DNA of 64,000 nt from Trichormus variabilis 0441 (lineage in GTDB: Bacteria; Cyanobacteriota; Cyanobacteriia; Cyanobacteriales; Nostocaceae). How positions within the stretch are numbered: position 1 is the first letter of the stretch; every line of letters begins with the position of its first letter. Where the stretch lies: positions 3,850,001-3,914,000 of the forward strand of contig NZ_CP047242.1 of assembly GCF_009856605.1 (NCBI RefSeq). The letters are read 5' to 3'. This document shows positions 1 to 8,357 of this stretch, piece after piece. A program made the translations under genes and the position numbers. The notes under the pieces are model-generated. The model was not told the DNA's origin, searched no databases, and saw only the letters and a list, made by a program, of their open reading frames with translations.

Positions 1-12
1 GATCACTGACTA

Positions 13-813
13 ATGACCGCAATTTCCGATCGCTTTGAAACCCTCAAACAGAATCAAGAGTGTGCGCTGATTCCGTTTATTACTGCTGGTGATCCTGATT
101 TAGAAACTACGGCTGCCGCCTTAAAGATTTTAGATAGTAATGGTGCTGACATAATTGAATTAGGCATTCCTTACTCCGATCCTTTGGCAGATGGGCCAGT
201 AATTCAAGCAGCCGCTACTCGTGCTTTACAAAATGGCACAAAACTGGAAAGTGTGCTGGAAATGTTAAAAGTCACCACACCCAGTTTGCAAGCACCGATT
301 GTTTTATTTACTTATTACAATTCTATTCTGCACCGAGGGATTGACAATTTCCTTGAGCAAGTTGCTGCTGCTGGTGTCGCCGGCTTGGTAGTACCGGATT
401 TACCCTTAGAAGAAGCCGCAGGACTACTTAAACCCGCTACTGAACGGGGGATTGATTTAATTCTGTTGATTGCCCCTACAAGTTCATCTGAGAGAATAGA
501 AGCGATCGCTCGTTCATCACAAGGATTTATCTATTTGGTTAGTGTCACAGGTGTTACCGGGATGCGATCGCAAGTAGAAGGGCGTGTGCTTGATTTATTA
601 CAAAAAGTTCGGCAAGTAACCGATAAACCCCTCGGTGTTGGTTTTGGCATATCTCAACCCGCACAAGCAACTCAGGTGAGAGATTGGGGAGCAGATGCCG
701 CTATTGTGGGTAGCGCTTTTGTCCAACGCCTAGCCACAGGAACACCAGCAGAAGGACTCAGTGCGATCGCGGAATTTTGTCAAAGTCTGAAGGCAGCCAT
801 CAAAACATCTTGA
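13..813 (+). CDS. trpA: Tryptophan synthase alpha subunit
   Basis: Cleaves indole-3-glycerol phosphate to indole and glyceraldehyde 3-phosphate and passes indole to TrpB, at the end of tryptophan synthesis in the cytoplasm. The 266-residue TIM-barrel protein has the usual length. The catalytic pair is intact: Glu49 and Asp60, in the stretch [14 protein letters not shown]. The phosphate-binding loops VTGVTG (about residue 180) and GFGIS (about 213) are visible. Only 12 bases precede the ATG, so upstream operon partners cannot be judged; no trpB follows. The downstream gene is on the same strand but 243 bases away behind a hairpin, so trpA probably ends its transcript here. Confidence 0.97.
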   Translation: MTAISDRFETLKQNQECALIPFITAGDPDLETTAAALKILDSNGADIIELGIPYSDPLADGPVIQAAATRALQNGTKLESVLEMLKVTTPSLQAPIVLFTYYNSILHRGIDNFLEQVAAAGVAGLVVPDLPLEEAAGLLKPATERGIDLILLIAPTSSSERIEAIARSSQGFIYLVSVTGVTGMRSQVEGRVLDLLQKVRQVTDKPLGVGFGISQPAQATQVRDWGADAAIVGSAFVQRLATGTPAEGLSAIAEFCQSLKAAIKTS

Positions 814-846
814 TGATTACGATAAATTAGATTACAAAAGTATAAC

Positions 847-869
847 GGTGTAGTTTTTTTACACCTATT
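847..869 (+). terminator. Possible terminator of trpA
   Basis: A six-base stem GGTGTA (847-852) pairs with TACACC (860-865) across a T-rich loop and is followed by TATTTT. It lies 34 bases after the trpA stop. The stem is short and the loop holds the T run, so it is only a moderate intrinsic terminator candidate. Confidence 0.4.
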
Positions 870-1056
870 TTGTGGACAATTTAACATTTATGGTCTTGAA
901 TATTATCATCAGAATATTCATCTGTAAAAAAACTAGCTGAAACAACAGCTTAATATTTTGGGTATTATGTGAATTAAGTAGGCTAAAAGATTATGAGTGT
1001 GAGAGTAGGTCAGTCAAACGTTATGGAATTTACATCGCAGATGAGGGGTAAAGGCG

Positions 1057-1704
1057 ATGAGTGAAAGTATGGCATTTATCGGCGGTGTCGCCGTGGCTGG
1101 ACTGGCGGCTCTCTTGATGCTCAGAGGGACAGGTAATTCCCTACAGCCTAACTTTGGTGTGGCTTCACAAATGCCGGCTAACTTAGTAGCGCCCCAGGTG
1201 CTGCCGCCCCAATACCCACCTTACGGGCAAGCACCATATTCTAACCCACAACCAGCCGCACCAAATCCTGTGCAAACCGTGGAATTAGAACGCTTAAAAA
1301 TGGATTTTGAACGCTTAAAGAGTGACAACGAACAACTAAGAGCGCAAAACCAACAACTCCAATTCCAATTCCAAAACTGGAACAATAGCCAGCAGATGCA
1401 GTTAGCCCAACAAAATACTCAAAGGGTAGCATCTGCTGCATTACAACCCCAAAGCTCTTGGTGGAATTCACCTATGGTCTGGGCTGTTGGTGGAGCAACT
1501 TTGACAATTGGCGGTGGTATTGTCGTCGCCGGTGTACTGTCTTTATTCTCACCACGTTCACGCCCCACCCGTACAGTACAAGTTATTCACCCATACCAAG
1601 GCCCTACACCACCATTGGTTCCTGTACGTAGGGCTGAATTCCTACCCCCAGCAGGGATGGAAACAAGAAGGGTGGAAGCTCATGAGTATGACGAAATGAG
1701 GTAA
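1057..1704 (+). CDS. patN: Two-TM coiled-coil membrane protein, probable PatN
   Basis: A 215-residue protein with an N-terminal hydrophobic helix (residues 6-23), a Pro/Gln/Asn-rich stretch (about 30-70), a Glu/Leu/Gln coiled coil (about 73-110), a second hydrophobic helix (about 142-166) and a basic, Pro-rich tail. The ATG at 1057 follows GAGGGGTAAAGGCG, a good ribosome site. From memory of Anabaena gene order, the gene next to trpA is the homologue of Nostoc punctiforme PatN, a membrane protein whose biased inheritance at division sets which cells may become heterocysts. The name rests on context, size and topology rather than on a search. The sequence itself only supports a membrane-anchored coiled-coil protein. 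Confidence 0.6.
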   Translation: MSESMAFIGGVAVAGLAALLMLRGTGNSLQPNFGVASQMPANLVAPQVLPPQYPPYGQAPYSNPQPAAPNPVQTVELERLKMDFERLKSDNEQLRAQNQQLQFQFQNWNNSQQMQLAQQNTQRVASAALQPQSSWWNSPMVWAVGGATLTIGGGIVVAGVLSLFSPRSRPTRTVQVIHPYQGPTPPLVPVRRAEFLPPAGMETRRVEAHEYDEMR

Positions 1705-1776
1705 GAAGGCAGGGGGCAGGGGGCAGGAGGAATAATACTTAATCTCTCTCCTTCTCTCCTACTCCCTACTGCTTAA

Positions 1777-3708
1777 TTAATAACCACCTTGAGGAAGTTC
1801 TGAAGAACTAGGTGTTTCATTGGTAGATTCTTCCTCATTCTTGGGTGATTCTTCCATAGAATTATTTAGCTCCCCTTGATTTTCTGTCTTGGGGAGTGCT
1901 TGTTTGGCTATATTTTCGGCGGCTTGTTTGAATATAGGTTCTAGTTTATCTCGCCAGTATTTAATGTTAGGTAACTTTTCTGGCTGATTTTTGTATTCTA
2001 AAACTTTATCCCATTGACCATCTTCTAGGGCTTTGTTGATGTCATTAAACAAGGCATCAGCTTTTTGCCAATCTTGCTGCCACTGATTAATCATGGCACT
2101 GGTTTCTTTAATACCAGCAGAAGCATTTGCCGGGATTGATCTTAGCATGGCGATCGCCCCGACTAAATCCCCTGATTCATACTTCCTCCTGGCTTGTTCC
2201 ACAACTTTAGTGGTGTCTGTTTGGGGTTGTGCTGCTTCCGTTGGCTGAGAATCTGGGGAATCTTCTGGTTGTGGTGCTGAATTAATAAAAGGGTCTAATT
2301 TCGGTTGGCGTTTGGGTACTGGTCTAGCAGCAATCAAAGTACTATCATCAACCGTTTTCAACGCAATGCCTTTATCCCGTAGGCAAGAAATCCACTGTTG
2401 ATTATTAATAATTACATCCGAATGCGCCCAAGCCAAACGACTAGAATTAAATTTTATTTCTACCCAACCTCTTTTTGTGCGTTTACCTGTGACCTCAAAG
2501 TTAGTATTAACACCAATAGTTTGTAAAACCGTATCAGTGTTAATGGAACTAGGTTCAGAACGGATATTAGAATTACCCGCTACTACAGCCAGGCATTTAT
2601 TTCCTGATGTAGCATTATTACCCAAAACATTAGCAGCAAAATTTTTCACATTGGGATAAAAGTTAGCTACTAACGCAGCCGCGCCACCCGCCAATACAAT
2701 CCCAATTAACAGAGGTAATGGGTCAGATTTGTGAGAGTCTTTACGTCCGGGTTTGGTAACAACTGGGTTTGTTGGTGCAACGGCTACAGTTTGCTGACGA
2801 GAGACAGGGGATGATGGTTTAGCTGGTTGATAGTAGGAGCTATTAAAAGGCTTTGCTGGTGTAGAGGATACAGCTACAGATACAGGATTAAGAGCATTTT
2901 GTAAGGCTTGTAAAGCTTCTGTGGCAGTTTGGTAACGGTCTTTAAAGTGATAGCGCACCATTTTATTTAAGACTACTGCCAGGCGATCGCTCACATTCAC
3001 CAAATGCCGCCAAATCAGTTCTCCTGTTTGGGGGTCTTCTTGTAACTCTGTGGGTGAAATACCCGTTAAGGCTTGAATAGCGATAATCCCCAAAGCATAA
3101 ATATCGCTGTTAGGTCGTGGTCTACCTTGCCCTTGTTCTGTAGGCATATAGCCAGGAGTACCAATGGCCACGGTAGCAGTAGGTTGTCCTCCCACTGTCA
3201 CCAGTTGGGTACGCAATTGTTTAACAGCCCCGAAATCTACTAAAACTAACTTATTATCAGCAGTGCGGCGGATGATGTTATCTGGCTTAATATCGCGGTG
3301 AATCACACCTTGATGATGGACAAATTCCAAGATACTCAAAACTTCTTGCAACAGGTGAGTAACTTGGCTTTCACTCCAACGATTGCCAGGGATAAGTTCT
3401 TCTGTCAGGGTATGTCCGTCAATAAACTCTTGGACTAAATAAAATTCTTGATTTTCGTCAAAATAAGCCAGTAACCTGGGTATTTGGTCATGATGACCCA
3501 GATTTTCTAAAGTTTCGGCTTCGCTGTTGAAGAGGCGCTTGGCTGTTTCAAATACTCTGGGGTCAGATGTGGCAGGCTTGAGGTGCTTGACAACACAGGT
3601 GGGGTTGCCTGGCCGTCGGGTATCCTGAGCAATATAAGTTTGACCAAATCCCCCTATTGCCAGGACTCTAATTACTTGGTATCGATGATCTAGTAGCTTG
3701 CCAATCAT
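1777..3708 (-). CDS. Ser/Thr protein kinase with TM segment and SH3-like domain
   Basis: Membrane-anchored Hanks-type kinase of 643 residues. The kinase domain (about 10-270) shows the glycine loop AIGGFGQTY, VVKHLK with the ATP lysine, the catalytic loop HRDIKPDN and the metal motif DFGAVK; all key residues are present. A low-complexity Pro/Ser linker follows, then one transmembrane helix (about 332-350). Outside lies a bacterial SH3-like domain with the typical NIRSEPS start (about 370-445). The C-terminal part is charged and helical, with a TPR-like repeat. The substrate is unknown. It is convergent with the upstream membrane-protein gene. A second kinase with the same catalytic subtype lies at 33353-35686. 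Confidence 0.93.
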   Translation of the reverse strand: MIGKLLDHRYQVIRVLAIGGFGQTYIAQDTRRPGNPTCVVKHLKPATSDPRVFETAKRLFNSEAETLENLGHHDQIPRLLAYFDENQEFYLVQEFIDGHTLTEELIPGNRWSESQVTHLLQEVLSILEFVHHQGVIHRDIKPDNIIRRTADNKLVLVDFGAVKQLRTQLVTVGGQPTATVAIGTPGYMPTEQGQGRPRPNSDIYALGIIAIQALTGISPTELQEDPQTGELIWRHLVNVSDRLAVVLNKMVRYHFKDRYQTATEALQALQNALNPVSVAVSSTPAKPFNSSYYQPAKPSSPVSRQQTVAVAPTNPVVTKPGRKDSHKSDPLPLLIGIVLAGGAAALVANFYPNVKNFAANVLGNNATSGNKCLAVVAGNSNIRSEPSSINTDTVLQTIGVNTNFEVTGKRTKRGWVEIKFNSSRLAWAHSDVIINNQQWISCLRDKGIALKTVDDSTLIAARPVPKRQPKLDPFINSAPQPEDSPDSQPTEAAQPQTDTTKVVEQARRKYESGDLVGAIAMLRSIPANASAGIKETSAMINQWQQDWQKADALFNDINKALEDGQWDKVLEYKNQPEKLPNIKYWRDKLEPIFKQAAENIAKQALPKTENQGELNNSMEESPKNEEESTNETPSSSELPQGGY

Positions 3709-3872
3709 ATTCTCTCCCCAGAGTTATTACCTAGATTTCGCCGATGGTAATAAATATCTCCAATTTTTTTTACATGAAATCCGCTATCTTGATAAAAGAT
3801 TTGGACTATATAAGCAATCTTTTTAATAAACAAGACTGTAAATTTTTCTTTTAGTGCCTTTGTTAATTACCA

Positions 3873-4361
3873 ATGCCACCCAGAATAACAAACCAAGATA
3901 CCTGGCACCAGGCCGAACTCCTCATGCAGCCTGCTTTTATTCGCGTTGTCGATAATCTCCGCAAGCAGCTAGATGAATCTGCTTGGAAAGGAACTTACCA
4001 AGATGTATTAATTTGGCCCCCCAACACCACAGATGAAACTAAAACTTTGGTGACGCAGTTATTGCAGGAAATGGAATCTGCAACCTTAGAACAGGCTGAT
4101 GCCATCAGGGAAACTTTGGCTAAACTGCCAATGCCCCACCCAGGATATCATTTATGTTTGCAACGTCAAGACCAAAGTGCCAGTATCGATTTGTGGGAAC
4201 TGTGTTATCAGGTGTGTTTCCGTAATTACACTTCTGGGAGTGAGTTGGTTGATATTGATACTAGTTTAATTGATGAAACAGGTGAGGTCGATTGGCAGCG
4301 TTTGGAAGTGAAGACTAAGGAATTAGTTGAGCAAGTGTTTGCGACTTTACCAGAAGGGTAG
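3873..4361 (+). CDS. Conserved cyanobacterial hypothetical protein
   Basis: A 162-residue soluble, acidic protein of unknown function with no signal peptide or membrane segment. It has a Trp/Asp-rich N-terminal half (QDTWHQAELL, WKGTYQDVLIWPP), a central helical segment and a HPGYHLCLQRQD stretch. Codon use matches the neighbouring genes, and the frame is uninterrupted from an ATG preceded by AATTACCA, a weak ribosome site. I recognise it only as the kind of small conserved protein found across filamentous cyanobacteria and cannot assign a fold. It is divergent from the Ser/Thr kinase, with 164 bases between the starts. Confidence 0.75.
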   Translation: MPPRITNQDTWHQAELLMQPAFIRVVDNLRKQLDESAWKGTYQDVLIWPPNTTDETKTLVTQLLQEMESATLEQADAIRETLAKLPMPHPGYHLCLQRQDQSASIDLWELCYQVCFRNYTSGSELVDIDTSLIDETGEVDWQRLEVKTKELVEQVFATLPEG

Positions 4362-4632
4362 GGATGTTGCGATCGCCTAGCGTAGCCCAATAAGTCATAG
4401 AACTTGTTGGTTTATTTTCTCTTGTGCAGACTTTGGTGGGCGATCGCTAATTTAATACTTTTCACTTTCTGCCATGATAACTGCTAACACTCGCACAACC
4501 ACAAACTATCTTCAAATGGTCAAAGCTTACTATCCCAAAGTATTTAAGAGCCAGTGCGGCATAGCTTTATTGCGCGGTCATGGCTTTTAGATATTTTTAA
4601 ATAATAAAATCGACTATTTTTCAAAACTATCC

Positions 4633-5036
4633 TTACATCGAACTAAGGTTACTTTCAAAAACAAGCTTGTCCTTACCATCTATATATTGATATTTTTGGT
4701 AAATTCTATCTCTTGTAATAACAATCCTTTCAATAAATAAAACATCATCAAGAAAACTATTTAACAGTAAAGTACGTAATTCGTCAGATCGTTGAGAGCG
4801 AGAAATGTATAATATCACTCCTAAATCTTTATGGTCTTCTTCAGTCCAGCCTTCTTCATGAGAATAATTACTTCGTAGCGTGTAATTTTCTTTATGAGTT
4901 TGATCTTGAAAGTAGTAAATTCCACCCATATAATTACTTTCATGCTTTTCTAAAGTAACTTTTACTACTTTTTCAAAAGTTTTTTTACTTTATCTAAATC
5001 TTTTGATTTAAACCCATAAGTATCATAAATATTCAT
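4633..5036 (-). CDS. Small protein gene split by a -1 frameshift at A7
   Basis: The intact distal part reads from an ATG at 4929 (98 residues, starting MGGIYYFQDQT). An upstream ATG at 5036, with AGGGA six bases before it, opens MNIYDTYGFKSKDLDKVKK and then meets TAG. Re-reading one base at the run of seven A (plus-strand T run 4980-4986) joins the frames into one 134-residue protein through TFEKVVKVTLEKHESNY. The joined N-terminus looks like a small family I recall with the pattern IYDxYGFxSxDL, HESxYxGGxYY and RSDELR, possibly immunity-like, so I think the gene begins at 5036. It may be a pseudogene, a sequencing error or programmed slippage. The DNA is more AT-rich than its neighbours. Confidence 0.6.
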
Positions 5037-5059
5037 TTTTTCCCTGAAGTATATATAAA

Positions 5060-5187
5060 TATAGGACTAGTATTTGATTTCTGAAATATACGTAGGGTGG
5101 GCATTGCCCACCTTATCATGGTTGTGGTGGGCAATGCCCACCCTACAGATACTTAGATATTTTCAATAATCAAATCGGATTCCTATA
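5060..5187. repeat. MITE-like element, copy 1 of 2 (128 bp)
   Basis: The 128-base element has imperfect 20-base terminal inverted repeats: TATAGGACTAGTATTTGATT at 5060-5079, and the complement of TATAGGAATCCGATTTGATT at 5168-5187. The middle holds a long GC-richer hairpin built from TAGGGTGGGCATTGCCCACC and its inverse. A nearly identical copy of exactly the same length lies at 10087-10214. There is no coding capacity, so it would be a non-autonomous element moved by a transposase elsewhere. TA at the outer ends is compatible with TA target duplication, as in IS630/Tc1-type elements. Confidence 0.85.
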
Positions 5188-5470
5188 CTACTATTTAACG
5201 ATATGAAAATACGATCGCCTGATCTCTTTCGTTCCTCTCCTCCGTAAGCCAACTATATTGCTGTATGGGCGGTTTCCATTAGAGAGATTTCAAACGATCG
5301 CCGATGGAGGTCGGTCATACAATCGCGCGCAAAAGATTTGCGGCAAGATTTAGCTAAAATATTCTGTAAGCATCCTTGAATCAACTATTCACCGCCCAAA
5401 GAAATTGAGGATGCAAAAACTCTATAGTCAACTTCCACCAAAGACTAATAGATAACTAGAGGAATAACAA
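5188..5470. other. Intergenic region upstream of the YefM/YoeB pair
   Basis: With the element at 5060-5187 this makes a 434-base stretch without a gene. It contains near-HIP1 sites (CGATCGCC at about 5213 and 5296) and probably the promoter and operator of the toxin-antitoxin operon. The antitoxin ATG at 5471 follows TAGAGGAATAACAA, a good ribosome site. I see no further gene. Confidence 0.5.
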
Positions 5471-5758
5471 ATGCCTAGCCAAACAAACTATACAGAGGCG
5501 TGTAATAATTTTGACAAAATTTATGAAGAAGCAGTTAATAGCCGTGAACCTGTGATTGTTAATCGTGAAGGTGCCGAAAGTGTGTCTGTAATTCCTACTG
5601 CGGAACTTAATAGCATTATAGAAACAGCATACTTATTTCAATCACCTGAAAATGCCGCACGACTTCTAGATGCTTTACAGCGAGTGAAGGCTAAGACGAA
5701 TCATCCGCAAACCATAGATGAACTCCGCCAGGAATTTGGACTTTATGAAGAAGAGTAA
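5471..5758 (+). CDS. YefM/Phd-family antitoxin
   Basis: Antitoxin of a type II pair; it neutralises the toxin encoded nine bases downstream and probably represses its own promoter. The 95-residue protein has the Phd/YefM layout: an N-terminal DNA-binding and dimerisation part (TNYTEACNNFDKIYEEAVNSR, then EPVIVNREGAESVSVIP, about residues 5-47) and a C-terminal toxin-binding tail rich in acidic residues. The order antitoxin first, toxin second and the short gap fit a translationally coupled operon. I give no symbol because several YefM paralogues normally occur in such genomes. Confidence 0.92.
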   Translation: MPSQTNYTEACNNFDKIYEEAVNSREPVIVNREGAESVSVIPTAELNSIIETAYLFQSPENAARLLDALQRVKAKTNHPQTIDELRQEFGLYEEE

Positions 5759-5767
5759 CTAAATTCG

Positions 5768-6100
5768 ATGTCTTCAGATAATTTAGAACCAGAACCCCTT
5801 TCTCCATCTGAAGTTTCCCTAGAAAATAATTCAGAACGCGACCTTGTTTTTGATAAGAGATTTTTGGAAGACCTTACCTATTGGGTAGAGACAAATAGAA
5901 AGACTGCACTCCGCGTATTATCTTTAGTAGAAGAGATTAGACGCAATCCCTTTCAAGGAACAGGCAACCCTGAACCATTAAAATATCGGGATGCAAACGT
6001 TTGGTCGCGCCGAATTAATCAGACTGACCGGATTGTTTATGTCGTTACTGATAGCCGAATTGAGTTTATTCAAGCTCGGTATCACTATAGCGATCGCTGA
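5768..6100 (+). CDS. YoeB/Txe-family mRNA interferase toxin
   Basis: Ribosome-dependent mRNA endonuclease of the RelE/YoeB superfamily. Residues about 26-110 align well by eye with E. coli YoeB. The active-site residues are kept: Glu in NPEPLKY, Arg in TDRIVYVV, and the terminal His-Tyr of ARYHYSD, so it should be active. The first 25 residues form an acidic, Pro/Ser/Glu-rich extension that YoeB lacks. No internal ATG would remove it, and the ATG at 5768 fits the nine-base gap after the antitoxin. The stop lies three bases from the convergent GTPase gene. Confidence 0.92.
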   Translation: MSSDNLEPEPLSPSEVSLENNSERDLVFDKRFLEDLTYWVETNRKTALRVLSLVEEIRRNPFQGTGNPEPLKYRDANVWSRRINQTDRIVYVVTDSRIEFIQARYHYSDR

Positions 6101-6103
6101 TTC

Positions 6104-8017
6104 TCAAACTTGCTGTAAATAATAGTCGAAACGCTGCCGCAATTGTTCAACTGTTAAATTTTGAGTCCAATATTCAACTACTGCATGACCAAAAGCCCAA
6201 GCGTTGCGGTCGGGTGTGGTGGGGTTTTCTAAAAGTAGCGGCCATAGAGATAAGAGGTCAAAGTTGAGGGTGCTGGATTCTTCTGTTTTTAATAGTGAGA
6301 ATAAATCATAAGCCATTTGCAGTTTACCAATGACGATGGGTAACTGTTCTACGGGGATTTGTTCTGCTAGTAGGTAAGCTAAAGTTGGGGAACCAGTGGA
6401 AATGGTAGAAATGAACTGAAGCACAGGACTTTTGAGTAATGCTGTCAATCCTTGGGTGGTTGCCATTTGCAATGTGTAGTGGTCAATGATTTTGGCAGCA
6501 GCTACAGTACGGGCTTCTAGGTTACGCAAAAAGCGGGCGAGTCTGAGTTGTTTGGCTGGGGCGATCGCCTGGATTAATCCCAAGGATAAAGCCTCTATTC
6601 CCCAAGCAAGTCTACCTGTTTTTGTATCACCTGTGACAACGGGTATGACTAGATTACAAAAGTCTCCTAACAATTTAGCACGATACTCTGTAGCTTCGCG
6701 GATGGCAATTTCCTTTGGTCTGTTACCCAATTCCCAATCATAAGGCGGTTGCCATTCACGGATGGGACGCAGGCGATCTACTTGGGTAACTACAGCGATC
6801 GCGGGGATGTCTGCAACTGTGGTTTTGATTTCTTGCAAAAAGTCCACATCCATTTGCAAGGCGGGGTCAAGTACAGGGGTGACTAACAGTAATAAGTCGG
6901 CTTTGGTGGCATATTCTAATACTAAATCTCGTAAGTCACCCCGCTTGACTTGTTCGTATCCTGGTGTATCTAAGAGATTCAAGGTTTCCCCATCTTGGGT
7001 TTGCCAGTGGTAATTTTGAATCTCGGCGGTGCTGGGTAACACATCCACTTCTGCCAAATTACTTTGAAAGATTGTATTAATTAAACTGCTTTTTCCTGCT
7101 CCCGTTCTTCCTGCCAGTAAAATATTTACAGGTTTCTGGGCAACTTTCTCGACTGGTTGGGCTTGTGCGAGGATGTTTTCTAGTGTTTGAGTTTTGGTTT
7201 TTGGTAAGGTTGGGGTAGAAATGGTAGCTGTGGAGATATTGACTGTAGTTCCACTGTAGAGGGCGATCGCCTGGCGACACAAGTTGTTTAAAGCAGCTTC
7301 CCGCAGTAATTGCCCTAAATTTACCAATAATTGCTGATTTGCTTGATTAGTTGTGCCTTTAGTTGCCCGGTTAGCCGCCGCAGCCACAGGATTTAACAAC
7401 CACTGCGCCCAATTCCATGCACGCCAGACCTTCCGCGCTGATGGTTCTAGTTTGCGATACACTTCGTATGCTTGGTATGCTTGCCCAATTGTTACCTGAT
7501 TGAGTGCTGGTGATAACTTCTGCATCCACTGATCTAAGTCATCGACTGTTCCCCGAATCAATCCGTAAGCTTGGGGGACGTAGATATTTAGTAAGGGATA
7601 CTGCACCTGGGGATAATAAATCAGGGCGATCGCTCTAACTAAATCTTGACATCTTTGCCAAAATGTTGTCCAATCTTCCCAAATCGGGCGATCGCCTTGG
7701 GCAATTGTCAGGATTTCTTGTAAAGCTGCTTCTATTTGTTGTGTCTTATCACTGCTGACGCTTGGTGTTGTGTCCTCCACCGCAGATTTGAGTTCTTCTT
7801 TAACTTCGGCTAATGCAGCTTCTATTTGCCGGATGGCTGGTTGTGTCCATTTCACCAACAACCAACGCCAAGCTACAAATACCAAGGTAAACACAGCCCA
7901 AATCCAACTTATTCCCCAAGTATGAATCTGCATCCCTGCGGATACTAACAAGAAAATCATGATGGAGGCGATCGGCATTGCCAATACCACCCACTGCCAC
8001 GGTTTTAAACGTACCAT
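6104..8017 (-). CDS. Membrane-anchored GTPase (Era/YcjF-like superfamily)
   Basis: A 637-residue protein with two N-terminal hydrophobic helices (about 9-27 and 34-53), a helical cytoplasmic region (about 65-290), a TRAFAC-type GTPase domain (about 300-480) and a helical C-terminus. GTPase motifs: P-loop GRTGAGKSSL, switch II DTPGYE, base specificity TQVDR. It has no KH or other RNA-binding domain, so it is not Era or Der themselves. Large membrane GTPases of this sort are common in filamentous cyanobacteria, and their role is not established. The frame is rich in HIP1 sites, indicating long residence in this genome. Confidence 0.87.
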   Translation of the reverse strand: MVRLKPWQWVVLAMPIASIMIFLLVSAGMQIHTWGISWIWAVFTLVFVAWRWLLVKWTQPAIRQIEAALAEVKEELKSAVEDTTPSVSSDKTQQIEAALQEILTIAQGDRPIWEDWTTFWQRCQDLVRAIALIYYPQVQYPLLNIYVPQAYGLIRGTVDDLDQWMQKLSPALNQVTIGQAYQAYEVYRKLEPSARKVWRAWNWAQWLLNPVAAAANRATKGTTNQANQQLLVNLGQLLREAALNNLCRQAIALYSGTTVNISTATISTPTLPKTKTQTLENILAQAQPVEKVAQKPVNILLAGRTGAGKSSLINTIFQSNLAEVDVLPSTAEIQNYHWQTQDGETLNLLDTPGYEQVKRGDLRDLVLEYATKADLLLLVTPVLDPALQMDVDFLQEIKTTVADIPAIAVVTQVDRLRPIREWQPPYDWELGNRPKEIAIREATEYRAKLLGDFCNLVIPVVTGDTKTGRLAWGIEALSLGLIQAIAPAKQLRLARFLRNLEARTVAAAKIIDHYTLQMATTQGLTALLKSPVLQFISTISTGSPTLAYLLAEQIPVEQLPIVIGKLQMAYDLFSLLKTEESSTLNFDLLSLWPLLLENPTTPDRNAWAFGHAVVEYWTQNLTVEQLRQRFDYYLQQV

Positions 8018-8357
8018 TGCTCAATACCTACCTTAATTAAAGTTCCTGTACTGCTATCATTCAACCAAAGGCGGTGAGAACATAAGCCAAGAATCAATCT
8101 TTTTAAATTGAAATAATTAGCAGATATATACTCGATAAGTTAACAAACCGGGTGAGGGATGAAACTTATTTGAGCCAAGCAGAGCTTTTGAGCCTGCATT
8201 GTCATCAGTAAAGAACATTGCTCAGGTTTGTAGCAAAGCTGGTTGCAAATTATTTAAAATTTTGGTCAGTTTGTACGTATTTTGTCTTACCTTCTACATT
8301 AGTATAATAAATGTCAAGAATCTATAACATTTGATTCATTTAGCTAGGGAATCAACA
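8018..8357. other. Intergenic region between divergent GTPase and ClC genes
   Basis: About 340 bases, AT-rich, presumably holding both divergent promoters. It contains no HIP1 site and no open frame with a recognisable product. AGGGA at 8346-8350 is the ribosome site that decides the GTG start of the channel gene at 8358. I see nothing else. Confidence 0.4.

Noticed and set aside
4474..4590. A 38-codon frame starting MITANTRTTTNYLQ in the gap before 4633
   Set aside because: No ribosome site, no recognised family and repeat-like flanks; too short to support as a gene, although it could be a remnant.
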